This document shows, one piece after another, positions 32,998-45,820 of a DNA stretch of 64,000 nt; positions within the stretch are counted from its first letter, which is position 1, and the number at the start of each line of letters is the position of its first letter. The stretch lies in contig CAJJDP010000099.1 in NCBI GenBank assembly GCA_905182995.1, forward strand, positions 315,404 to 379,403, given 5' to 3'. Made by a program: the position numbers and the translations under genes. The DNA comes from Paramecium octaurelia. Its lineage: Eukaryota > Ciliophora > Oligohymenophorea > Peniculida > Parameciidae. The notes below the pieces were generated by a model, which saw only the letters and a list, made by a program, of their open reading frames with translations, had not been told where the DNA came from and made no database searches.

Positions 32998-35726
32998 ATG
33001 TAATTTAATTGGATTTTAATAAAGTTTCATTCAATAAATGCACTCAATATCGTTTTGGGATTAATACTTTATTTATAAGATATCACTTAATTGGGATCTT
33101 TGATATTGTTGATGCTAAATATAACAGTGATGTTGACTGGGACTTTGATTTTGAGAAAGAAATTAATAGATTAGAATTAATTACAACAACTGATACTAGC
33201 AATACTAAGTGTTCATATATCATATTGTTGCTTTCTTAATCCTTAATTAAATGCGAGCAGCTATTTGTTGCTTAAATTTCAAGAAGCCTACACAATCAAA
33301 AAATAGTCAAGAATAAAAAGCATTTTATATCACATTGTCTACAATTCAGTTTTATTTTCTTTGTTAATATTTCACAGCGAAAGCATCATTCTATACATTT
33401 TGGCATTTTACACCACTTTACTTATGATTCCAAATAATAAATCAAATTTTTAACTGCAAAACAAAGAATTTGAGTTACCCTTACATTTAAGTAAGCCTAC
33501 TACTCAAAGAAATTCAGAAGTAATGAACATCGTATAAGATACCATAAGCAATTCATGGATGATTAAGTTATAAAACATTCCAGTAGGAATTATGATATTA
33601 AAAAAGGAGAACTTGTAAATTATGTTTAAAAATTAATCTCTTTTATAAATTTTTGAAGGAATCACAGACGTTGAATCTTATTTAATGAATGAACTCCAAT
33701 TTCAATTACAGGTCAAGAGAATGAGGAAATAAGTTAGAGAATCCAGTATCAAGCAGTCGAAACAGCTAAATAAAATACAAACCAATAGTTTTCCTCAGTT
33801 TTATAGCTAGAAGAAGATCCCAAGTCAACAGAAGATATCAAATACCTTAAAAAGTATCCTTGCCGAATTGTAATCTGGAAAACTGGATCAGATTTACTAA
33901 AAGGAGAATCATTTAGAATTGGTGGGTCAGATTTCTAAACAGAAGTAATCATAGCTATTTGAAGATGATAACATACGTAGGATTCAATGCAAGATCTTTT
34001 GTGGTTAGAATGACCAGGAATACTTCATAATAGTGGATGATATCTCATTACAAAGTTATTTATAGAAACTAGAAACTAGAGAAAAATTCTAAGTTCGCAT
34101 CATCGATTCTTTTTCTCATGAATTGCGAACACCATTGAATAGTGCTAAATTATTCCTAGAAGCTCTCTTAAATGATCCAAAACTTCAAGATCACTATAAA
34201 ATTAATTGTATTGAGCCAGCAGCAAATGCTTTAAAATTATAAGCGTACTTAATTAGAGATATTATTGATTTCACTCAATATCATTCACATCTGATTAAGT
34301 ATAATATTCAAGAATTCAATTTTGAAAATATCATTTAAGAAGTCAATGATATTTTTAAACCAATTTGTTTAATCAAAAACTTAGGATTGCGTATTAATGT
34401 TAAGAATTCAGTTCCACCTTTAATAAACTCTGACTTTGATAGAATCATGTAGATTTTAGTGAATATCATATCGAATTCAATTAAATATTCTGAAAGGGGA
34501 TTGATAATATTGGAAATATCTTGTTATGAAAAGGCTTTGACTTTCTGTGTTAAGGATCAAGGAGTAGGAATACCTTAAAACAAATTATAAAAAATTTAGA
34601 AGTTCTTAAAGTCGTATAATTCAAGTAGAGATGTTTCAAGTCAGGATGAATGGGAAGGGTTTGGATTACTGGTTAGTTAGATGAATTTACTTAAATTGGC
34701 CCCTTAGAATAAAAGTTAATTAAGAATAACATCACGTGGTTAAGCAGAAGGTTGTTAAGTGACCTTCAAAATACGAACTACTTAATCTACAAATACTTAA
34801 CTTTTGAGAGGAAACACGTTTTAAAGGACTAGTTTGAAATGTGCCTTTACTGTGCCTGATCTATGTATGGGAATCTAAGGAATTCTAATAATCAACAATC
34901 CTAAATAAAACAATTCAATCATTGACAATTCAATTTAGTAGATTCCAATTCGATAACAACACTCTATAGCAAATTATTTCAAACCTCAACAATCAACAGG
35001 TGCATTAAATCAAAGTGTTTTTTAAGAGACAGATCTCATTGATGATTAAGATACTGACAGAGGTAATCCTGAGGAATAATTATTAAAATTAAATAGTCTA
35101 AGCAAGAGTTCAAACTTAATTATAACAAACTCCAATACAAAAGAAAAGTAGAATAAAAAACGTAAGCAGTCATCATTTAGCATATCTGATTTAGATGCAT
35201 CTTCTAGTAACAGACCCAATACTCTCATATCTAGATTAATTTAAAGAGAAGAACAAGAAATCGAAATGGAAGAACAATTCTAAAATTTAAGATTTGCGTG
35301 TAAGTGCTCTCGTATTTTGAGCGTAGACGATGACATCTTCAATCAGAAAGCTTTGCAAGTGATAGTTAGTCAGATGGGTTTTCGATTGTAAATAGTATGT
35401 AATTCCGATATATTTAGGCCTACAATGGATAATAAGCAATAGAAGTGATTCAAAAGACTGAGAAATGTTCTGAAGCTTGTTAATTATTTTATTTTATCTT
35501 AATGGATTGCTAGATGCCAATAATGGATGGCTGGACAACAACGAAGGTGTTGATGGACATGATTAGGTAGAATATTATACCAGATATACCCATAATTGGA
35601 TTGACAGCCTTTAATTCAACTGAAGATATTGAGAGATGTCTAGATGTTGGAATGAGGGAAGTCTTCACAAAACCTTTGAATATCAATTCTCTTAAACAGG
35701 TATTACTAAAATTAATTAATCGATGA
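32998..35726 (+). CDS. Membrane-bound hybrid histidine kinase with receiver domain
   Basis: 901 residues with one 23-nt intron inside the receiver. Residues 1-175 hold about five or six hydrophobic helices (for example LGSLILLMLNITVMLTGTLIL, LILAILSVHISYCCF) with short loops, so sensing must occur in or near the membrane. The HisKA box is SHELRTPLNSA, with phospho-acceptor His at about residue 374. The ATPase domain has N-box SNSIKYS, G1 DQGVGIP and G2 GFGLLVSQ. After a Ser/Asn/Gln linker comes a receiver: acidic pocket VDDD, phospho-acceptor Asp in LMDCQMPIMDG (about residue 829), and Lys in FTKPLN. All catalytic residues are present, so an active His-to-Asp relay is expected. No response-regulator output domain is attached. 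Confidence 0.93.
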
Positions 35727-35801
35727 TCTTATATATACAATCTTACTATAAATGAATCATTTGTAATCATAAACTCATTCTAATAATTATTATCCGTTAA
35801 T

Positions 35802-38139
35802 ATGAGTTTTAGAGATTTAGAAAATCCAGAGTAGGCAGTCTTTATATCCCAAGATCTGCTAAACGAATCCTTTTCCTAAATGTCCCAAGAACAAAATGCT
35901 GAATAACAATAGGAATTTGCTAACAATAATGAGAACTACCCTCAATTTAGCCAGACTCAGAATTCCCACATCCTATCAGAGATAATCAATACACCATCTC
36001 AACCTAAATTGCAAACTAAAAAATCCACTTTGCTTCCTCAATCAGGCGGACTATTTTCTTATTTAATTGACAATCAGAGCAGAATTTATGACATCTTTTA
36101 AAATTTCCTGCATCGACTATTTCAATACTACTTCATCAAGAAAGTGATGGATCAGAATATCATATAAAACTACATTGATTTGTAAGCAGTCAAAAGGAAA
36201 CTCAGCTATGTTCAATAGGTGTATAACTAAACCTTTTGCGCTTTGAAAAATAGCATCCAATATTATTAAGATAAGATCTTGATATTGACATCAGAAATAG
36301 ATAAAGAGGATCCTTATTCCCTATTAACTCAACATGAAATTGATCTAAGAAGAGGATTACATGATTTCTATCAATTTATAGATTCAGAGGACTTGCTCAC
36401 ATCTAGTAAAGGCATGGGAGGAAGCCAAAACATGTATTTTTTTAAATATAAACCCCACTTAGAAGTCAATATAAAACAATTCAAATAGAAGTGTTCAATC
36501 CTGCTGACTTGAATTCTCTGGACAAAGTTGCTTAGTTTGTTTTAAACAGCATAGAATTGGAATAAATTAACATAACTCCTATACAATTATTGAATGATGA
36601 TTTGTCATTGAATTTACTGAAAGTCACAATGCAATTGTTACAAATATGGCAACATTTATTTAGATTTTTGAACCAAAATGATGTGACCAATATTCAATTC
36701 AATTACGAAGTTGATCAAGCCAATCATAACGCTGCGATTGTTGCAGCATAGACCTTCTTGTTGGTTCCTTTGGATATCTCAAATAAGATTCTGAAAGGAC
36801 AATATAAGGAACTCATAAATTATCATCTCAATTCCAATAACAAGTTGCCGCTCAAGGAGGAGTATGAAAAGAAAAGAGAAGAAAAGAGTTAGGCTAAATT
36901 ATAAAATACGCTTCATTTTGATAAATCAGAGAACATCATCAAAATAGCTGATGATGCATTAACAAATGAGGCTGAGAATTTTTCATTTTCAAATGCTGAA
37001 CATTCCTTAATGGAAGAGTAATCGGACTAGTAGTAAACGATTCAAAAATACAATCATAAATATTAATTAAATTCAGAATAATATAAATAAACAATATTAG
37101 ATCAGGCCGTTGAATTGAGTTTCAAGGGCAAAATAAATGAATCGCATTTACTAGACATTCAGCCTCCTAAACATAGATCCTATATTGCTGAAAGTGGTTA
37201 ATAATTATTAAGAATTACTCCAATCACTATTTGCACTTTGAATTGTTCTAAACCCAATGTTGAATTTAACCATATCAATTATTTCACCGATCCTCAAAAA
37301 GAGTTTTTACACTACTTTAAACCAAATACAAAGTTTTTCTTTCAATGGCAAATTGATGCTGAAAATGTTTAAAAGATAGCTTGCGATGTAGAACACTAAT
37401 TTACTAGTGAATTGATTTCCTTTGCAACCAAAGAAGGAATCATATTTCTATTCAATCCATTTTCCAAGGCAGCAGACAATGTGTTCTATAGATACAATGA
37501 ACAAAATTCTATACTTTAAGCTTTGCCTAATATGATCGAGAAAAGAAGAAATTTCAGGGTTGCTCAAGTAGGGCATTACATCTATCTGATTGGTGGAGAG
37601 AATCAACATAATCAGGTAACCAACACTTGTGAAAGGTTTAGTCTAAAAACTTTAGAATGGTAAAAAATCAAGTCTTTCTAAACTCCTTTAACCAAAGTTA
37701 ATCTTGTTGTTTTCCAACAAAGATATTTGGTTAGATTTGGAGGGTTGAATCGCTTCGATCATTTTGATAAAACTGTAGAAAAGTAAGTTAGAAAATATAC
37801 AATTATAGGTATGATACAAAAAGACATAAGTGGTACCCATTAAAATTGACTAGTGGTCAAGATTAAATATTCAAGTTGAATAGTGTTTGTCTGTAAATCA
37901 ATTTTAATTCAATTTTAATATTCGGAGGATAAAATGAAAATGATCACAGCGATGCAACAATATAATTGCTTACTATTGATGAGGTTGATAAGAAGAAGAA
38001 TGAATATGCGGCACATCTTTAAGAACTGAATGTACAATAATAATTACTATCATTCATTGGACAATATGATTTAAATGTTTACTACTAACATGATAGAATA
38101 TACTTATTTAGAAAAAACTACAGTTCATTATTATTGTGA
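35802..38139 (+). CDS. Kelch-like repeat protein
   Basis: 760 residues with two introns (29 nt near 36431; 26 nt, GTAAGTTAG...TTATAG, near 37783). The N-terminus is Gln/Ser-rich. A helical middle follows (QAVKRKLSYVQQVYNQTFCA, LRRGLHDFYQFIDSED). The C-terminal third has kelch blades with GG motifs: HYIYLIGGENQHNQ, RYLVRFGGLNRFDH and SILIFGGQNENDH. B-box/kelch proteins of this layout are numerous in Paramecium, but no B-box is visible here. It lies 75 nt after the histidine kinase on the same strand; no functional link is implied. Confidence 0.75.
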
Positions 38140-39194
38140 GAATTTTAAATATTGGAATATATTTATTTTATTAATTATAAAACATACATTTTTGACATCA
38201 TTTAATTGAAATTTAAAGATTAATTCATATTTCAAATATTATAAGTGGCAGAATTAGAATTAGATCACTGGTTTTATAATTAACATTTTATTAATAAATA
38301 AATGACTTAATTTGAAATTAATCTTCTTGTATTTTCAAATACTCAGATGAAAGGCTATTGTGAGTCTAAGAAATTAAAGTAATGAGTGAGCTTGATTGAT
38401 AATATTATTTTTAAATTAAAGTAAATACCAAAGAAATAATATGCAAAATATTTGTTTAATTTCTTAAAATTTAGGACATTATCACAAAAGAAATGAAACT
38501 AATTTATTTTAGGATTAACGAAATTCCTTAAGAAGTAATTAAAACCAGAAGATTTTTACAAATATAGAATCTTTAAACAGAAAACCACTTTAAATAGAAA
38601 CTTAGATTTCTAATGCTTTATAGATTGAATTATATTAAGTTTAGCCCAAATTTTTATTCAATTTTAGCAAAGACGAAACACAAAATTACAAAGATTATAT
38701 TGTATTCTTTCTTAATTTGTGTTTGTGCCTAAATATGATTACATACATACTTAGTAAAGTATAAATTAGTATTAAAAAAAATATATATGAGAGTTTTATA
38801 AAATTAGATTGCAGTATAAAAATATTAATTTTAATCAATATATTATTAATTAATTTCAGGTTTTTCTCAAATATCAATACATAATGTTACCTGAAAAAAC
38901 AAATTTACAAATATAGCTACTTATAGAGATTAAGCTGGTATTATAAACAAGTAATTATTTCATATGTAAAGGTTTAAATTATAATATAAATTAATATTGT
39001 CTTATGTAAAATATTGATATAGGCTTTCAATTATAAACATAAATATAAAATTATTCCTATGGATTTTTAAATACTGGCTATTCTTTTTAATATCCTAATT
39101 AATCATTCCATTTTTAATTATCTTCATGATACAAAATCTGCTTTTAAATATTTTCTAATAAACTATTGATTATTTATAGTAATATATATATTAC
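38140..39194. other. Intergenic, about 1 kb
   Basis: Very AT-rich with no gene recognised on either strand. It should contain the kelch-like gene's 3' end and the promoter of the FCP1-like phosphatase. Confidence 0.45.
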
Positions 39195-40066
39195 ATGAGT
39201 TTAATTGCTCTTTTCAAAAATTGCTATGAACATTTTAAAGGAAAGTTCTAAAAGAATTATATTCCAGCTCAGACGCCAAAATTATTTGCTTAGAAGAAGG
39301 CATTAGTTTTGGATTTAGATGAAACCTTAGTACATTCTGAATTCAAGGAAAATGAAAATTTTTAACATGAAGCTATTCTTAAAGTCACTCATAGAGGATA
39401 AGAATACAAAGTATATCTCAAGGTTCGACCCTACCTAAATCAGTTTTTACAAGAAGCAAGCAAAGATTATGAAATTTTCATTTTTACAGCAGGTTATGAA
39501 GCTTATTGTTAAGAAGTATTAAGTTTTATTGATAAAAAAAAAATAATTACTGACTATTTTGCAAGAGGGAGCTGCCACTTTATAGACGGGATTTGTTATA
39601 AAGATTTATTATTAATCGATAGGCCTATGGAAGATATAATATTCATAGATGTAAATAAAAAAATTATATTTAGAATAATCCAAATGCTTTTATAAATTAT
39701 TAGAATAATGGATTATTAATTCCAACTTTTCTAGACTCAAATGATGATGATTGCCTTTTAAAATTACTTCCATTTTTAAAATATATGGCTAAAAAAAAAG
39801 ATGTGAGGCCAGTGGAATTAAATTTAAGAAATTATGAAGATAAGAATGGTACAACAGTATTCAGCGAAGCCTAAAAGACTATATAGTTAGAACAGGAAGA
39901 ACCAGATGAAGATACATTAAGTGAAGGAAAGGTTGTAAAAAAAGATTAAGAGATTACAGATTTAGATATCAAACATAAAAAAACCCAAACCTAATAAGAG
40001 ACTATTAACAGGGTCAAAAGCAAAATGAGAAGTGCCACTCTATTTTCCAGTTCACACAATAAATGA
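39195..40066 (+). CDS. FCP1/SCP-like (NLI-interacting factor) phosphatase
   Basis: 282 residues with one 23-nt intron (GTAAATAAAA...ATTTAG). HAD phosphatase core: nucleophile motif LVLDLDETLVHSE at about residue 40, FIFTAGYEAY, and IIFIDNNPNAF carrying the distal Asp. The catalytic domain begins almost at the N-terminus. The last ~90 residues are charged and probably disordered (EQEEPDEDTLSEG). It is smaller than the paralogue at the left edge and lacks its long N-terminal extension. Predicted to dephosphorylate Ser/Thr proteins; the target is unknown. The segment between motifs II and III is short, so the insert of larger FCP1 enzymes is absent. Confidence 0.9.
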
Positions 40067-40253
40067 TTTTATAACCTTTTTGATTTGTCTGTATATACCG
40101 TTTATATGTCATTCATTCTTAGATCAACTATCTTTCAAATGGTCTTGATTTTGGTTTAATTAAATATATTATTTTTTAATTTTAAATATTAAGTTAATAT
40201 TGCCTTATATAGAAAAATTAATCATTTCTAATTTGAATTGATAAGCCTTCAAT

Positions 40254-41214
40254 TCAGATATAATCCTAAAAGGACTTCTAATATAAGGGGCTTAGGTTTG
40301 AATATTAACTGTCCTGATTTTCTTATTAACTTCTGATTGGTAGTGGAGAATTTACTAAATATAGTAATTTTAACAAACATACATTAATTTGGGCTAAATG
40401 TTGATAAGTTTTTCTTCATTGAATAGTTGAGTTATTGTTGCATCATTCTAAGAATTGGGGATAGTGATTCCATTTATTAAGTTTGTGATTATGGGGGCTC
40501 AAGCTCAATCTTAACATTAGTTTTAAATAAATCCTATTCATTATTGTTTTCCTTGAGGCTTGTATCTTGTTATTTTAGAAAGAAGCTTAGCAAATAGCTG
40601 AGTCTATCTATTTTAGCATCTAATGATTATCTTGACAAGCTTAATTAAGACCATATTGAGTTATGTTGTTCCATAATAATCTAATTTTATTCACTTATCG
40701 CTTTGAAATCATTTTCAAATTAGAGCTACCTTTACTTTAAGAATGTCAATTCTTATTCCATTTATTGCTCAAATTCTGCCTCTGTTGATTCAACTTTTGC
40801 ATTCTTCTTGTCTTTCTTTAGTAAAACTTTCTATTTAATAGGATTTCTTTTAATTAGAGATAATTGCTTTCTATTTTATATAATTATGAAATACTTGCTT
40901 CCTTTTTTGAAATTTGGATGGGTAAATATTTCGTGATTCTCTGAATTACGTGCTTTTTGGAACTCATACATATTTAATTGTCTTAAAAAAGATTAGTAGT
41001 GATTGTGTTTGAAATATTGCGGTAGGATCTGGGATTCCATTTCTTTGGGATTCATAACGATGAAGTATTCACCATCGTCACTCCACTTAATTATTGTTTA
41101 AAATTACGGAGTGCTCTTTATGGTTTAATCATATTAAAATACTTGTTCGTCAAGCATATCATAGAGTTTTATGATAAATGCGGGGGTAGAGAAGGGTCCT
41201 TATTGATTAGTCAT
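40254..41214 (-). CDS. Heat-shock transcription factor (HSF-type DNA-binding domain)
   Basis: 310 residues with one 28-nt intron near the 3' end. The HSF domain occupies residues 8-110: PAFIIKLYDMLDEQ, IKWSDDGEYFIVMNPKEME, and the recognition helix region HNHYQSFLRQLNMYEFQKA, followed by FTHPNFKKGSKYF. A Leu/Gln heptad segment for trimerisation follows (EQQMEQELTFLKQRQLQ). The C-terminal half is Ser/Gln/Asn-rich. Binds heat-shock elements (nGAAn repeats) as a trimer in other eukaryotes. Compared with animal HSF1 it is short and lacks a clear HR-C repeat. Converges on the phosphatase gene across 187 nt. Confidence 0.92.
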
Positions 41215-42026
41215 TAAGAATTGAAGATATTGTTCTTTTTATATCTTATAAATTATATTTTGAAAATAAAATAATAATAACCATTCAATTATTAATCTTT
41301 CTTAGCCTTTTATGAGCGAATTATTTTTAATGCATTTTTTATTGGCTTAAATAGGCGAGTATAACCTTGACAAAATGAAAGTAATCATGAAAAAAGTAGT
41401 AACTGAAAGTAAAAATTAGTTTTGAAAACAACAATACACAAAGATTTTTAGAAAATTGCTATTCCTTATTTACTGAATTTCTTTACTTTCAGCTTCTATA
41501 TGTTATTTAGGTTGGAATTTACAAACCTTAAAATGAAAACACTTTTTTTTCTGTGAATAGTTTAGAAATATATTTCAAAAAGAAAACATATGTTATTTTT
41601 ATTTTCTGATTGTTTAAAATTAATTATTGAATTTAGTCAAAGGGTCAATTCTTTACAATCCTTTCACACAATCTGTTCCAAATTTTTATTTGTCATTGCA
41701 AAATATTAAAATACTACCCATAAAGGCTTAAAAATTAATTGGGATTTCCTTTTTATCATCCATCAATTAGTTTTCCTGATTAAAGAAAACTTGAAAGTCA
41801 TGATAGAAATAATATATCAAAAAGAGAAAATTATTCATATAATTTTTGTGTACAAAATTTAATACTAGCACTAAGATCTTGTGTTCTAGTTACTTAATTG
41901 TGAAACTTTAAAATTTAAGGAAACTTAATGTCAGAATCAAAAAATATGAGACCTATCTTTAAACATGATTCAATAATTATATATATTTGTTCCATTATTA
42001 TTTTTTTGATATTAAATACTTAGCAA
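41215..42026. other. Intergenic, about 0.8 kb
   Basis: Holds the promoters of the divergent HSF and MFS-like genes. A plus-strand frame of 38 codons starts at about 41322; too short to support. Confidence 0.45.
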
Positions 42027-43468
42027 ATGAATATCAAGATTACTATGACTTTGCTATTTCATCTTGTCTATTTTGTAATCTTTATAGATTCATTTTTGGG
42101 AACTTTATATATGGGCATTTTTCTGTTTATTGGATAATAAAGTCCAACCTTTTATGTAATACTGACGGCTTTAAAATTTATTTTTTCAGCTCTTATAGGA
42201 TTTATCATTGATCATGTGCAATATACATATAACTTGCTATTTGGAAGTTAAATATTGATTTTATTATCTTATTCCTTCTATTTGGTATTCATTGTGAAAT
42301 TTGTTTAAGAACAATATTTATATGATTACTTGTATTTTGCAAATGGATTTCTAATATTGGGTTAATAGATGGCAGCAATTATTATACTAACACTGATTTC
42401 TAAGCACTACTAGAGGAATGAGGTTCCGTATTAGATAGCAAATTTGTAAATTTATAGCTTTTCTGGACAAATATTGTGCTCTTTGATATTTTTGATAGTA
42501 GGGATAATCCTAAATTATTCAAGAGAATAATATTACCTTTCAACACTTAAAGAAATACATAAGGAAACCATAATAATTTTATCAGTAATTCCTTTAATAA
42601 TATTATTGACACTTATGATATTTCTCTATAAAACATTTGTGTATTTTAAATTAGAGGCTGAAGAGTTAATGCCTGAAATTAAAAAGATTCCTATTCAGCA
42701 GAAGGGAAACTTACTCTAAGCCATAAAAAATATTTTCAAAACTGACAGCGCTTGGGTTGCCTTGTCAGCAGGTATTATCTTGGGAATCTAAAGTATTTGG
42801 TTAGAATACCAACAGAGTCCAGTATATTAACAATAATATCTATCTAATATTACAATAGGCAAAATTTTTGGAAATTACTTGAATTTTGAATTACCCACAA
42901 TCATAAGTAAAGATATGAGTAAAAATAGGTCTGAGTTTGGTTTAAGTAATTGTAAAAAATTTTGAAATTGAATCAATTTCTCTTTAAGCATTAATTGACA
43001 AGGCCATAGATTCGTTTGTTCTATTTTTACTATCAATTTTATTTGCAACTAGTTTAGAAAATAAGTAATCTGAGACTACTGGAATATCAATAATATTCGT
43101 AATTATTGAGATATTTTAACAATACTGTTAAACAGTAATAGCAGTATTAAATTATAAAAGTAAATTAGATTGCTGGTGCCAGTATAATCGGTATGCATAA
43201 GGAGAATTACAAAAATTAAGGCTTAACCTTTGGTGTGCTGTGGATGATTTAGAATGGTTTTGCAGTTTGGGTTGTTCTGGCAATTTCTTTTGGTTAAGGT
43301 GCAGCAAATGGCATTATATATGGATTTGCATTTGGATATTCTTTGATTAGCATAATATCTAGTAAGATGCTGTAGTTTGACAAACAAGTAAATAAGTTAG
43401 GCCATAGAGTAGCCAATGCAGAATTATATATAAAAAGTGATGAATCACAAGAAATAGCATAATCATGA
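42027..43468 (+). CDS. Polytopic membrane transporter, MFS-like (paralogue of 23909-25371)
   Basis: 464 residues with two introns (22 nt GTAAAGATAT...AAATAG; 25 nt GTATTAAATT...AATTAG). Helix pattern, loop KKIPIQQKGNLLQAIKNIFKTD and motifs GFIIDHVQYTY, ISKHYQRNEVPYQIANLQIY, IIYGFAFGYS and SKMLQF match the transporter at 24-25 kb almost position for position. The start was set by alignment with that paralogue (MNIKITMTLLF versus MISEIRMRLLF). Substrate unknown. The two copies are 18 kb apart in opposite orientation, so they arose by dispersed or inverted duplication rather than simple tandem copying. Converges on the pseudokinase gene across 39 nt. Confidence 0.75.
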
Positions 43469-43507
43469 AACCATATAAATAATTAAATTATTTTAATCTT
43501 AAATTTG

Positions 43508-44818
43508 TCATTATACAATCTCAATCGGAGGTTGACTAGAAGAAGTCTAATTTAAATCATCTTTGAAAAGTTTCCTTTTAACATCACTTTTGTGTTGAGG
43601 GATTAAGATTTTATTTGGTCTACTACCCCTTTGAGTATAGAAGGCAAATTAGGTTTTATAAGCATCAACCATTGAAACACCATAGCTACCCACAGTTGAC
43701 GCTTATGAGCCAGTTATATTACCTTTAACTGGACTTGCAGTTCTGTAAATTCCACTGAATTGATTAACTGCAGAGAAGATTTGATCCGTTTTAATTGGTG
43801 AAAGTACTCTTACTCTTTAAGGTGAAACCTTGTATGGAGACAATCTTTATGGCGAATAGCATATTATTTTTTAAGGTGATGGTGATCTAGAATAGACATT
43901 CTGAGTCTAAAGTTTATTTATCCTTTAGTTCATAATCTGTTTTGGGTCCTACAATCTAATTAGTTTAGGTTATTATGGCACATTTTATTCGGTGCTAGTA
44001 GATCTATATTATCTTTTCATCAGTATCTAAGATAATTCTATGAAATCTGGTCTTTTCTCTGGAGTATTATTGAGCATTCGGGCTAATAATTGTAGGAGCT
44101 ATTAGGAATATTCACCTACCAATGAAATTACTGTTTCTTTTAGACTCAGATGGAATTCTACATACAATTTTATATTACTTTTCTTTGTCATTAACTCAAC
44201 CATTACTTATGCTAGATCATACACGTCTTGTTTAATTTATTAAGAACTCGATTAAATTGTAATTTAATCTAAAGTCTTCAATGTTTAATCTTAAGTGATC
44301 ATGATATTATCTGAAGTAATTTTACCATGAGAATATCCATTCTATTATAAATAGTTCAGAACACTAACTAGTTGTTCTAGTGTCTAAGTAATTAGAATAA
44401 TAAAATACTTTCCAAACTTCTATTTCTCTGAATGGTTCTGATCTTGCACACAAGTACTAGGAAAGTGTCTAAGAAATGTATTCAAAGTAGAATTGCTAGG
44501 TTTCTACATTTCCACAAAAAGAAGGAGAATTTTGAGTGCAAGCATAATATTGCAATAGATTCGGATGTTTTAATTAAGTTCTCTACTAATGAATTGTCAA
44601 TAACATGGAATCTTAATAGTAAACATGCCTTGTCTTAAGTTATTAATATGTATTACAAGAGAAAAGATCTCAATAGTGGTTTTATTCTTCATTTTCCACA
44701 ACTGGATATTGCCAAATGCTGGATGAGATATTGTTCCACAGCATTAAATTTAAGCATTTAAATCAGAGGTAAAAGTCATTTCAGTATTGTAATTCACATA
44801 AGCTTAAACAGCGCCCAT
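43508..44818 (-). CDS. Protein kinase-like, probable pseudokinase
   Basis: 420 residues with two introns (23 and 25 nt). The kinase C-lobe scaffold is visible: KHPNLLQYYAC, hinge FYFEYISQTLSQYL, YLQQNGYSHGKITSDNIMI in the place of the catalytic loop, DVYDLAQVMVELMTKK, and ARMLNNTPEKRPDFIELSQIL. HGK replaces HRD, so the catalytic Asp is gone. There is no DFG after the loop (LKTLDQITIQ instead), and the N-lobe has no glycine loop. It therefore should not transfer phosphate. The last ~150 residues are Ser/Pro/Arg-rich with repeated SPxK/SPQR motifs (YSPQRLSPYKVSPQRVRVLS). A scaffold or regulator role is inferred. Confidence 0.72.
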
Positions 44819-45152
44819 TCTTTGATTTATTTAATATATTTATTTAGATATGAAAATAATTCTTTGCATTTTTATTTAATAAAATTATCATAAAATTATA
44901 ATGAATATTATCTAATCAACTGTTGATTAATATAAAATGATGAAATTATCAAGTTTTACTCTACCAGTAACTCAAAGGTCATTATTTTTGAAATAATTCT
45001 AATAAAATTAATGATATTCTATTGTCGATTTTGTAATAGTAAATTGCTCTATAAATTATTCAAAAGAGTTGATTTAATTATCAAAGGAAAAAGAAAAAAT
45101 AAACATTAAAAAGGGATTTTAAATATAAAGATTTTTCTTAATTAAATTTTAG
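44819..45152. other. Divergent intergenic region upstream of RPL11
   Basis: AT-rich, 334 nt. A TAG directly precedes the RPL11 ATG (attttag-atg), compatible with a 5' UTR intron, but the donor cannot be assigned. Confidence 0.4.
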
Positions 45153-45781
45153 ATGTCTTAATAATAAGGAAAGGGTGGAAAAGCTTAACAACCAAAAACC
45201 GATGCTAAGCCTGCAGCTACAGCCAAGGTTGCCAAACCATAAGAAACTAAGGAGAATGTGATGAGAAAGATTAGAATTGAAAAATTAATGGTTCACATTT
45301 GTGCAGGAGAGTCTGGAGATAAATTGACAAAGGCAGCCAAGGTTTTGGAGGATTTGACAGGATAAAAACCAGTATTCGGTAAGGCAAGATACACAGTGAG
45401 ATCCTTTGGTATCAGAAGAAATGAAAAGATTTCAGTGTTCTGCACAATTAGAGGAGATGCTGCTAAAGATATCTTATTCAGAGGATTGAGAGTTAAGGAA
45501 ATGGAATTGAAAAAGAGAAACTTCTCTGAATCAGGAAACTTTGGATTTGGCATATAAGAACATATTGATTTGGGATTAAAGTACGATCCATACACAGGTA
45601 TAAATTATTACAATGCTGTTTAGGTATTTTCGGTATGGATTTCTATGTGATCTTGTCAAGACCAGGATTGAGAGTTGCTCAAAGAAAATCAAGAAATGCA
45701 AGATTGGGAACAGCTCAAAGAGTTTCCAAAAAAGAAGCCATGGAATGGTTCAAACAAACCTTTGAAGGCAACGTATATTGA
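45153..45781 (+). CDS. RPL11: 60S ribosomal protein uL5 (RPL11)
   Basis: 200 residues with one 26-nt intron (GTATAAATTA...GTTTAG at about 45599-45624). A ~38-residue Gln/Lys/Ala extension is followed by the canonical body: [60 protein letters not shown], and [19 protein letters not shown]. uL5 binds 5S rRNA in the large-subunit central protuberance. The codon usage, with AGA/GGA/AAG preferred, is that of a highly expressed gene. Its 3' end is 39 nt from that of the convergent LMBRD2-like gene. Confidence 0.97.
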
Positions 45782-45820
45782 TACATTAATACAATACATT
45801 AAAATATAAATCATTAACAT

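Noticed and set aside
41322-41440. 38-codon plus-strand frame starting with ATG between HSF and the MFS-like gene
   Set aside because: Too short and without any recognisable feature.
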